A DNA stretch of 64,000 nt from Paraburkholderia eburnea (GTDB taxonomy: Bacteria; Pseudomonadota; Gammaproteobacteria; Burkholderiales; Burkholderiaceae). The position numbers and the translations under genes are program-made. The stretch lies in assembly GCF_002917095.1 (NCBI RefSeq), contig NZ_PQGA01000004.1, positions 62,001 through 126,000 on the forward strand, read 5' to 3'. Shown here piece by piece: positions 7,644-13,460 of this stretch; position 1 is the stretch's first letter, and each line of letters starts with the position of its first letter. The notes beneath the pieces are model-generated. The model saw only the letters and a program-made list of their open reading frames with translations. It ran no database searches and was not told where the DNA came from.

Positions 7644-7720
7644 ATGGGTGGGGATTCACCCCCCGTTTAGAATCAGTGGTTCCCACACCACCTGCTTCCA
7701 GACGAAGGGTATCCCCGTTG
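7644..7720. repeat. Regulatory repeat copy B, ahead of the KTSC gene
   Basis: Second copy of the element at 6829-6904: GGTGGGGATTCA, CCGTTTAGAATCAGTGG, GCTTC, CGAAGG and ATCCCC are kept in the same order and spacing. By alignment the start codon of copy A (ATG 6902) corresponds to TTG 7718 here. Confidence 0.65.
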
Positions 7721-7957
7721 ACAATGACCATGACACCGGTCGTCTCGCGCATATTTGCGGAGATTGGGTACGACCCGGCAACACGCCAAATGAAGGTACG
7801 ATTTCGCGACGGCAGAGTGCACATCCATCGCCGCGTGCCGGCATTCGTGTACGAGCGCTTCATCGAGTCGCCTCGGAAGTACGCGTACTATCAGTCGAAG
7901 GTGGAGAGGCACTATCCGGCCGGATATCACGAAGCGGAAGATCACTTAGAGGATTGA
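7718..7957 (+). CDS. KTSC-domain phage protein
   Basis: 79 residues. SRIFAEIGYDPATRQMKVRF, then HIHRRVPAFVYERFIESPRK and KVERHYPAG follow the KTSC domain pattern (S-x-I...GYD...V-x-F-x-G...VP...F...S...YP). KTSC domains occur in phages and next to nucleic-acid enzymes; their biochemical role is not settled. I chose TTG 7718 because the repeated upstream element puts a start codon exactly there; ATG 7724 is the alternative. The 3' end overlaps the convergent gene by 98 bp. Confidence 0.65.
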   Translation: MTMTMTPVVSRIFAEIGYDPATRQMKVRFRDGRVHIHRRVPAFVYERFIESPRKYAYYQSKVERHYPAGYHEAEDHLED

Positions 7958-8375
7958 CACCGAGCCGGCCGAGCGCGCTATCAACCAGCGCACGCACGCG
8001 CGAGTTATCGATCTCAAAACGCTCCTCGTGCGGATCGTTCGGCCATTCGATGGCCGTCAAGCGATGCAGTGAACTCAGTGCCGCGCCGGCATGGATCAGG
8101 GCGTCGATCACGTACTGCACGTCTGCGTCGCGGATCACGCGTGCAATGCCGCCGCCATCTTCCGGCAAACATGGCAAGCGCGCCCCACTGACAAACAGCC
8201 GCGACTTCTTGATCGGGGAGCGGCTAGCCGCAACGGACGCCGCAGCAGTCGCCGCAGCGGCGATCATCTCCGGCGTCGCGTCGTGCCCGGCTTCCACACG
8301 GATTTCAGTCACTGGTTCGACAAACAGCGGCTGTTCATCGAGATACCTGCGAACGTACACGGAAATATTCGGCAT
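7860..8375 (-). CDS. Hypothetical phage protein downstream of the Cro-like gene
   Basis: 171 residues from MPNISVYVRRYLDEQ; the ATG is 2 bp after the Cro-like stop codon, so the two are probably co-translated. Middle part ADVQYVIDALIHAGAALSSL looks helical; an Ala-rich stretch precedes it. The C-terminal tail (Pro/Ser/Thr-rich) lies opposite the KTSC gene. Family not recognised. Confidence 0.6.
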   Translation of the reverse strand: MPNISVYVRRYLDEQPLFVEPVTEIRVEAGHDATPEMIAAAATAAASVAASRSPIKKSRLFVSGARLPCLPEDGGGIARVIRDADVQYVIDALIHAGAALSSLHRLTAIEWPNDPHEERFEIDNSRVRALVDSALGRLGVNPLSDLPLRDIRPDSASPPSTDSTRTSEATR

Positions 8376-8376
8376 C

Positions 8377-8640
8377 TCAGACGCCCTCCTCGTGCTGCAC
8401 ATCGATCACCGCTTCGGAGATCTCAAGCTCGGGCCAGATTTCTCGCCAGTCGCTGCGCAGATCAGATCTACGAACAGCTCGTCCAGATGCTCTTTCTATC
8501 CGAGCGCAGAGCTCCGGCCGCAGCACTTGCTTCGTACTGATCGCCTTTCGGAGGTAACCGACGGTCGTTCCACATGCTTCAGCGAAAGCGGTGCGGTCTG
8601 CGATACGGAGACTGTTGATGAAGCTAAGAAGCTTTTCCAT
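8377..8640 (-). CDS. YdaS/Cro-family phage regulator
   Basis: 87 residues. INSLRIADRTAFAEACGTTVGYLRKAIS is the HTH of the YdaS/Cro family, followed by the usual ELCARIERASGRAVRRSDLR segment. It is the first gene of the leftward operon, divergent from the CI-like gene, the position of cro. Expected role: repress the maintenance promoter and favour lytic growth. Its promoter places the transcription start at or very near the ATG, so the mRNA is probably leaderless. Confidence 0.85.
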   Translation of the reverse strand: MEKLLSFINSLRIADRTAFAEACGTTVGYLRKAISTKQVLRPELCARIERASGRAVRRSDLRSDWREIWPELEISEAVIDVQHEEGV

Positions 8641-8646
8641 GGGCGA

Positions 8647-8674
8647 ATTTTACCCATGGGTAAAAACAAGTCAA
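8647..8674 (-). promoter_or_regulatory. Leftward early promoter with central operator
   Basis: On the minus strand TTGACT (8674-8669), a 16-bp spacer and TAAAAT (8652-8647) form a near-consensus sigma70 promoter. The spacer and -10 are covered by the 18-bp perfect palindrome TTTTACCCATGGGTAAAA (8648-8665). The predicted start is about 7 bp past the -10, at the Cro-like ATG (8640). Repressor bound to the palindrome would block this promoter. Confidence 0.75.
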
Positions 8675-8704
8675 TACCCACAGGACATTTACCTAGAAGT
8701 AAAT
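8648..8704. promoter_or_regulatory. Immunity operator cluster between cro-like and cI-like genes
   Basis: Two dyads: a perfect 18-mer at 8648-8665 (core TTTACCCATGGGTAAA) and an imperfect one at 8687-8704 (ATTTACCTAGAAGTAAAT). A half site (TACCCACAGG) lies between them. The same sequence recurs at 9594-9634. A weak rightward promoter for the repressor (TTTACC-N17-TGAAAT, 8688-8716) overlaps the second dyad and would start transcription near its ATG at 8723. That gene has no visible ribosome site, as expected of a leaderless cI message. Confidence 0.7.
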
Positions 8705-8722
8705 TGTTTGTGAAATGCCGAA

Positions 8723-9139
8723 ATGGATAAATACGACCGACGACGCGAGCGACTGGTATGGATTCGCGATGAAATGTGTGGGGGGTCGGCGGCCGAACTC
8801 GCGCGGCGGATCGAGCGCGAAGCGAGCTACGTGACGCGCATGCTGTACCCACCCGGAAAGAATGGACGGAAGCGTATTGGCGAGGAGCTCGTCGAAATTA
8901 TCGAGACCGTCTTCGGGAAGCCGCGCGGATGGTTGGACAGCCCAAGTGACCCGGACGCCACGGCGCACGCGTCACAATCCACCACTTCAGTGTTAGATCC
9001 AATCGAATCAGAAATTCTGACCCTTATGAAAGAGATGTCTACCGATGAAAAGAATCAGCTTTTGGGTGCCGCAAAGATGCTGCTCAGCAGTCGATCGCTG
9101 AAGGACAAGCGCGGCGGCAAAAGTAATCGTGCTGCATGA
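8723..9139 (+). CDS. CI-like phage repressor
   Basis: 138 residues. The N-terminal HTH (GSAAELARRIEREASYVTRML, then GEELVEIIETVFGKPRGWLD) is the lambda-repressor type. The C-terminal part (IESEILTLMKEMSTDEKNQLL) is short and lacks a LexA/CI-type Ser-Lys autocleavage domain, so induction is not by RecA-stimulated self-cleavage of the usual kind. Predicted role: hold lysogeny by binding the TTTACCC-type operators on both sides. Its stop overlaps the start of the SWIM gene (ATGA), so the two are made together. Confidence 0.8.
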   Translation: MDKYDRRRERLVWIRDEMCGGSAAELARRIEREASYVTRMLYPPGKNGRKRIGEELVEIIETVFGKPRGWLDSPSDPDATAHASQSTTSVLDPIESEILTLMKEMSTDEKNQLLGAAKMLLSSRSLKDKRGGKSNRAA

Positions 9140-9549
9140 GTGGCGAAACAGCCATCCTGCAGGAACTCTCCGCCCTTATCGCGACGAGGACTAAATTGAA
9201 GACCGAATTTGTATTTAACATTCAAGGTTCATCTGAGGCGCCATACGAGGTAACGTTCCGGAAACAGGCCGTTGGATTCACAGCTTCATGTACGTGCACA
9301 GCAGGTATCAATGGACAATTTTGCAAACATCGCATTGGCGTGCTAAACGGCACGTTGGAGGATGCGTCCCCGGAACAAATATCGGCAATGACCGAAATTT
9401 CCTCTTGGATACCCGGGTCCGCGTACGAAGCAGCGTCTATTGCGCTTACGGAGGCCGAAGCCGCTATGGATGCAGCGAAAAGGCGCGTGACTGAGGCAAA
9501 AAAGATGGTAAGCATCGCGCTCCGAACAGGAGATCTAGGCACCCGTTGA
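9136..9549 (+). CDS. SWIM-type zinc-finger protein co-transcribed with the repressor
   Basis: 137 residues. CTCTAGINGQFCKHRIGVL gives the C-x-C-x(n)-C-x-H signature of SWIM zinc fingers (near residues 53-70), preceded by beta strands and followed by a helical, Ala/Glu-rich C-terminus (EAEAAMDAAKRRVTEAKKMV). SWIM modules bind DNA or protein. Being coupled to cI and closed by a terminator, it is expressed in the lysogen; a role in immunity or superinfection control is plausible but inferred. Confidence 0.7.
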   Translation: MSGETAILQELSALIATRTKLKTEFVFNIQGSSEAPYEVTFRKQAVGFTASCTCTAGINGQFCKHRIGVLNGTLEDASPEQISAMTEISSWIPGSAYEAASIALTEAEAAMDAAKRRVTEAKKMVSIALRTGDLGTR

Positions 9550-9560
9550 TTCCGATCGAT

Positions 9561-9584
9561 ACCGGCCTTTCGCCGGTTTTTTTT
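9561..9584 (+). terminator. Rho-independent terminator after the repressor operon
   Basis: Perfect 6-bp stem ACCGGC/GCCGGT with a CTTTC loop, followed directly by eight or nine T. It closes the cI-SWIM transcript just before the next promoter. Confidence 0.85.
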
Positions 9585-9593
9585 GATCGAAAA

Positions 9594-9636
9594 TTTACCC
9601 ACGGGTATTGACTGAAAATTTACCCATAGGTAATAT
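9594..9636 (+). promoter_or_regulatory. Rightward early promoter with two repressor operators (PL-like)
   Basis: TTGACT (9608-9613), 17-bp spacer and TAATAT (9631-9636) form a near-consensus promoter. Operator TTTACCCACGGGTATT (9594-9609) abuts the -35 and TTTACCCATAGGTAAT (9619-9634) fills the spacer. The GGGTATTGACT and TTTACCCAT blocks are shared with the leftward promoter at 8647-8674, so both are set to respond to the same repressor. It would drive the rightward operon that contains the DGR, xis and int. Confidence 0.8.
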
Positions 9637-9674
9637 CCGCTCCACCAGATCGCAACACGCACCCGGAGCGAAGC

Positions 9675-10055
9675 ATGTCAGACCGCCAGCCAGTTTTTTA
9701 CGCACTCCGCGCACGCACCGCTGGGGTGCTACGCGTAGCAGCGCGCCGTTTGTCGGCTGCCATCTATTCGGCAGCCGACACCGTCGAAGGTCCTGAGGCA
9801 GTCCAGCGCCGCTACCTCACTGCTCGGAAAGCAGCCTTAAAAGCCTTGTTAGAGAAGCTTTCCGTGCGTCCTGAGTCGGACTCGGCGGCTGCATTTGCAC
9901 CATCTGCTGAAACCCCGGCTCGCGAGCAGCCGGCTCCTGCTGAACAAGCTCATCAAGTTTCTCTCGAAGCGCTTCGCGAGCGCCCTTCGCCGCGTCCGGT
10001 GAGTGCTTCAGCGCAGCCCGGAGCGCAATTTCAAGCGCCTCGACGCGAAGTTTGA
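9675..10055 (+). CDS. Hypothetical first gene of the rightward operon
   Basis: 126 residues starting MSDRQPVFYALRARTAGVLR, with a GGAG ribosome site 6 bp upstream. The first 65 residues look like a basic helical protein (AVQRRYLTARKAALKALLEKL). The Pro/Ala-rich remainder lies opposite the gene at 9817-10074 and may be a read-through of antisense sequence. In lambda this position holds N; no Arg-rich N-like motif is obvious. Moderate confidence. Confidence 0.45.
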   Translation: MSDRQPVFYALRARTAGVLRVAARRLSAAIYSAADTVEGPEAVQRRYLTARKAALKALLEKLSVRPESDSAAAFAPSAETPAREQPAPAEQAHQVSLEALRERPSPRPVSASAQPGAQFQAPRREV

Positions 10056-10074
10056 GTTCAACCATTTCGTCCAT
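9817..10074 (-). CDS. Small coiled-coil phage protein
   Basis: 85 residues starting MDEMVELKLRVEALEIALRA, with heptad-like spacing, then DAAKGAREALREKLDELV. A GAAGGA ribosome site precedes the ATG by 7 bp. It runs against the rightward operon, so transcription from the PL-like promoter would cross it. Function unknown. Confidence 0.5.
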   Translation of the reverse strand: MDEMVELKLRVEALEIALRAALKHSPDAAKGAREALREKLDELVQQEPAAREPGFQQMVQMQPPSPTQDARKASLTRLLRLLSEQ

Positions 10075-10170
10075 GGGTGATTCCTTCTGGAAGTGATGAT
10101 GGAAGCCGTTTGTGAGTCGGCACTCTCATTATCGCGTGAAGGAATCGCCCGCCTTAAAGCGGAGCGAATG

Positions 10171-10386
10171 ATGTCCCAGCAAAAGCAAGCCAACCCCACC
10201 GCCAGCGCACACACCCGTGCCGGCGCGCGCGGCGCCCGCGCTATCCGCTGGACCCTTCGCGCCGCCCGCAATGTTTTCGCCGTTCTCGGCGTGGTTTTCG
10301 TCTACCTGCTCGTGCTCGGCTATCAGCAGTACACCGATCGCCTCGCGGCCGGTGACACGTCGTGCGCTCTCACGCGCTGCCTGTGA
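10171..10386 (+). CDS. Small single-pass membrane protein
   Basis: 71 residues: basic N-terminus (RAGARGARAIRWTLRAARN), then one hydrophobic helix (VFAVLGVVFVYLLVLGY) and a short tail with two Cys. Start at 10171 fits the GGAG site (6 bp); ATG 10168 is the alternative. Inner-membrane anchored. Function unknown. Confidence 0.55.
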   Translation: MSQQKQANPTASAHTRAGARGARAIRWTLRAARNVFAVLGVVFVYLLVLGYQQYTDRLAAGDTSCALTRCL

Positions 10387-10394
10387 GGCTCGTT

Positions 10395-10736
10395 ATGTCC
10401 CAGCTCAAACACACGCCAGGCCCGTGGAAGTGGGAGGGCTATAACCTCTTCCCCGTTGAACCGAATCCTGCCTATGAGCCTGAGCGCTATACGGTGCACA
10501 CGATCATCGCCGCCGAGTACATCGGCTGGGGATTTCTCTTCTCCGACCATAAGCAGACGTGTGCGGAGAGCGACGCCAATCAATTGCTTATCGCTGCATG
10601 CCCGGACCTGCTGGATGCAGCGATCGCCGCCGAAGCAACCCTCACACGCGGTCGCTGGATAGAAGGCTCAACCGATCCAGAAGCAATCGCGCTTTTCAAG
10701 CTGCGCGCGGCGATCGCAAAAGCGACTGGGACCTGA
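10395..10736 (+). CDS. Conserved phage protein, KHTPGPW type
   Basis: 113 residues starting MSQLKHTPGPWKWEGYNLFP. The K-H-T-P-G-P-W opening followed by an NQLLIAACPDLLDAAIAAEA helix is a recurrent pattern in hypothetical genes of temperate phages (similar to those near lambda Ea8.5). A GAGG site lies before the ATG. Function unknown. Confidence 0.65.
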   Translation: MSQLKHTPGPWKWEGYNLFPVEPNPAYEPERYTVHTIIAAEYIGWGFLFSDHKQTCAESDANQLLIAACPDLLDAAIAAEATLTRGRWIEGSTDPEAIALFKLRAAIAKATGT

Positions 10737-10737
10737 C

Positions 10738-11013
10738 ATGCGCCCGACGCCTACCCGTCTCCCCGACGAGCTACTCGTGCAAGCGTGCCGCACGCTCGGC
10801 GTCGAAGGTGCACCGGACGAAGCACTGCTCAATCCAGCCGTGCGCGCCGCCGTCCAGGCCGCTGTGCGCGCCCAGATCGTCGGCCGCCCGCAGCGCCATG
10901 TCGGCCACGCCATCACGCCGCGCCGCGCTTCCATAACCCAGACGTGCTTCGCGTTCGACGATTCGTTCGTCGACCTGAAGCGTCGTGCTGCCAACGATGG
11001 CGACGAGGAGTGA
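10738..11013 (+). CDS. Hypothetical phage protein
   Basis: 91 residues, MRPTPTRLPDELLVQACRTL at the start, Ala/Val-rich middle, acidic end (AANDGDEE). It begins right after the previous stop and its TGA overlaps the next ATG. Family not recognised. Confidence 0.6.
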   Translation: MRPTPTRLPDELLVQACRTLGVEGAPDEALLNPAVRAAVQAAVRAQIVGRPQRHVGHAITPRRASITQTCFAFDDSFVDLKRRAANDGDEE

Positions 11014-11864
11014 TGATGAACACGATCGGCTATCTCACGACCGCGTCGCTCATGCTCGGCTGCGCCGCATACGCGGCGATCGCCTCGGCCAAGCGCTTTG
11101 AACGGCATTTTCCCGCCCCCGCGAATGATGTCCCGGGCACTTTCGGAGGCGCGGCCGCGGCGCGCCTTCCGCATGGGGTTTCCATGCTCTCGACGGCGCT
11201 CCGCCAAGGCCTTCCTGAACTTCCGCAGCGCATGCAGTCGCTGCCTATCGATTCGCGCGGCTTCCCCTTGCCGTATTTCGTGCAGTGGATCGACGGCAAG
11301 CCGGACTTCCGCGTGATCGACAATCTCAAGCTCGCGGCGTGCATCTACTACAAGCGCTGCTGGATCTGCGGCGATGAGCTCGGCCAGTACAAGGCCTTCG
11401 TCATTGGTCCTCTGGCGGCCGTCAACCGCACATCTAGTGAGCCACCGTCGCACACGGATTGCGCGAAGTTCGCCGCACAGGCCTGCCCGTTCCTCACGCG
11501 CCCTAATGCCGCGCGGCGTAGCGCCGGGATGCCGGCGAACACGCAGGAAGCGCCGGGGATCATGAGCAAGCACAACCCGGGTGTGACGCTCGTATGGGTC
11601 ACGCGCAGTTTCCAGACCATGCATACCAAGTCCGGTGTGCTGTTCAGCATGGGCGACGCTGAGCAGACGTTCTGGTATGCCGGCGGCCGGCTCGCGAGCC
11701 GCGATCAGGTACGGACTTCTCTCGAATCCAGTCTTCCCGATCTCTACGATCTGGCGCATGCCGAAGGCGAAGCCGCGGTGCTTGAGCTCGATACGATGGT
11801 GGCGCGCGCGACGCGCTATTTCCCAGCGCATGCCGCCAGCGCAATGATGGGGCCGCCAGCATGA
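11013..11864 (+). CDS. Phage protein with membrane anchor and Cys cluster
   Basis: 283 residues (start 11013 or 11016, after a GAGGAG site). Residues 1-25 form one hydrophobic helix (TIGYLTTASLMLGCAAYAAI). A central region has CIYYKRCWICGDELG and, about 50 residues on, HTDCAKFAAQACPF, a likely zinc site like that seen in phage zinc-ribbon hypotheticals. The end is acidic and helical. The combination suggests an inner-membrane-attached protein with a cytoplasmic metal-bound domain. Function unknown. Confidence 0.6.
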   Translation: MMNTIGYLTTASLMLGCAAYAAIASAKRFERHFPAPANDVPGTFGGAAAARLPHGVSMLSTALRQGLPELPQRMQSLPIDSRGFPLPYFVQWIDGKPDFRVIDNLKLAACIYYKRCWICGDELGQYKAFVIGPLAAVNRTSSEPPSHTDCAKFAAQACPFLTRPNAARRSAGMPANTQEAPGIMSKHNPGVTLVWVTRSFQTMHTKSGVLFSMGDAEQTFWYAGGRLASRDQVRTSLESSLPDLYDLAHAEGEAAVLELDTMVARATRYFPAHAASAMMGPPA

Positions 11865-12484
11865 GCGACGTCGCCCATCCGAATATGTGGCCGGTCGCCG
11901 GAGAGTCCGTCGTGATGAATCCAGTCGACGAGAAGAAGGCCGCGAGCGCGCCCGATACCAATCCCGAAACGGCTGCACCATCAAGCCCCTGGGCGAATCC
12001 GATCGGACGCCTCCAAGGCAAGGATGAGTCCGCGTCGAAGGCGCGCCGCCAGACGCGCACCGAGCAGGTTATCGAGTTCCTACGCTCGAACGGTCCGACC
12101 GGTGGCGCCCGCATCTGCGCCGCACTCGGCCTCGCCGTCGGTGCCGGCCTGACGCCCTACATCAGCACGGCAATCGGCGAAGGAAGGATTTTGCGTCAGG
12201 GTCGAATCTATTGCCTCCCCGAACACGCAGAGGCCAACGCTGCACTGGCACAGCAGGCTCCCGCTCAGATGCCAGAAGAACGCGCAGTGCCAACGGCTGA
12301 GCCAATCGACCAGCCCGGCGTGCCCCAGCCTGGTCGCCAGCCCGACTTCTCACTCTCCAGCGGCGAAGTGCTTTTGATCGGCTGGCCGGACGGCGGAGTG
12401 ACCGTCCAGCGCGGCGGCGTGTTTATCGAACTCACCGCGCACGAGACGAAGCTCTTTCGCGTCTTCGTCGAGCTGCGCAGCTAA
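11861..12484 (+). CDS. Phage protein with a winged-helix-like middle
   Basis: 207 residues. Residues 60-120 (RTEQVIEFLRSNGPTGGARI then GAGLTPYISTAIGEGRILRQ) read as a winged helix of the kind used to count DNA copies or bind operators. A Pro/Ala/Gln-rich linker and a beta-rich C-terminal domain (LSSGEVLLIGWPDGGVTVQR) follow. Start overlaps the upstream stop (ATGA). Likely a phage regulator; target unknown. Confidence 0.6.
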   Translation: MSDVAHPNMWPVAGESVVMNPVDEKKAASAPDTNPETAAPSSPWANPIGRLQGKDESASKARRQTRTEQVIEFLRSNGPTGGARICAALGLAVGAGLTPYISTAIGEGRILRQGRIYCLPEHAEANAALAQQAPAQMPEERAVPTAEPIDQPGVPQPGRQPDFSLSSGEVLLIGWPDGGVTVQRGGVFIELTAHETKLFRVFVELRS

Positions 12485-12573
12485 CCAGGCTCTCAGGTGC
12501 GCGACCAATTCCCCGGCGTCGCGTGCTTTTCGGTGGGCGGCTCGTAAAGCGCCCCATTTTTTGAGGATCAGAT

Positions 12574-12927
12574 ATGGACGGTCAGAAATTCGAGCAATGG
12601 GCTCTCGTCGAATTGTTCGGACACCAACGTATTGCTGGACGTGTTTCGGACTTGACCGTCGGCGGCCAGTCGTTCGTACGCGTCGATGTGCCGGCCTGCG
12701 AAGCGACCGATGACGAACCTGCGCTGCAGCCTTTCACGAAGGCCTTCGGTCCGGGCGCGATCTACGGCATCACGTTCCTCGATGAAGGCGCGGCGCGCAT
12801 GTTCGTCCGCCAGCTGCGCGTGCAGCCGATCGGGACGTGGGAGCTTCGCCGCGCGCTTCAGGACTTACCTGCAGGACGCCGCGCCCAGGCGCAACTCGAT
12901 ATGGCTGACGACGACGCGCCGATGTAA
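12574..12927 (+). CDS. Conserved hypothetical phage protein
   Basis: 117 residues starting MDGQKFEQWALVELFGHQRI, beta-rich at the N-terminus with VGGQSFVRVDVPA, helical at the C-terminus. A GAGG site lies upstream. Proteins opening with an EQWALVELFGH-type motif are common in proteobacterial prophages, without known function. Confidence 0.65.
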   Translation: MDGQKFEQWALVELFGHQRIAGRVSDLTVGGQSFVRVDVPACEATDDEPALQPFTKAFGPGAIYGITFLDEGAARMFVRQLRVQPIGTWELRRALQDLPAGRRAQAQLDMADDDAPM

Positions 12928-12976
12928 TCGCCGCCGGCTACCCGCTAACCCTGCTTCGGCTTTTGAGACCTCAGCC

Positions 12977-13411
12977 ATGAAAACCATCTTCATCTTCAGA
13001 GATTCGCGTGCGACCGATCCGCGCCCCTGTATCGCAGCGCTCGGTGAGGACGCTGGCATTTTCGCACGCGTCGAATTCGCCGGCGGCACGCAAGACCATG
13101 TCCAGTATGCGTTCGGATGCACGCACACTCTGCCCTTCGACATCCGTGCGTGCGTGTCCGAGCCGCTCAATTCCACGCGTACCGGCCTCTTCGCTGCCTA
13201 CGACCGCGCGTATGGCGCCGGCAACTGGATCCCGCTCTGGCTGGACGCGCCCGAAACGAATGCCGCGTGGCGAAAGGCAATGCAGCAATTCCGTAGTCGT
13301 CAATCCCAGTCCTGTATCGGCAACGTTCCCTTCAGCGACGCTGGCCTCGCGCGGATCCTCGATGCGATCGCGAACGCTCCCGACATCGCTGCAAACCGCG
13401 TGGTGCATTGA
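12977..13411 (+). CDS. Hypothetical phage protein
   Basis: 144 residues starting MKTIFIFRDSRATDPRPCIA. The N-terminal half looks like beta strands carrying ARVEFAGGTQDHVQYAFGCTHT; the C-terminal half is helical. No family recognised. A longer open frame upstream is in the wrong phase relative to the neighbouring gene and was not used. Confidence 0.55.
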   Translation: MKTIFIFRDSRATDPRPCIAALGEDAGIFARVEFAGGTQDHVQYAFGCTHTLPFDIRACVSEPLNSTRTGLFAAYDRAYGAGNWIPLWLDAPETNAAWRKAMQQFRSRQSQSCIGNVPFSDAGLARILDAIANAPDIAANRVVH

Positions 13412-13460
13412 ACGCGCGTGAATGAGCTGGAACGAGCCGAATAGACAAGGAGATTTCCCC

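Noticed and set aside
6241..8730. An 829-codon open frame on the plus strand
   Set aside because: It crosses several genes on other frames, the Cro-like gene and the operator region, and has no domain pattern; high GC keeps non-coding frames open.
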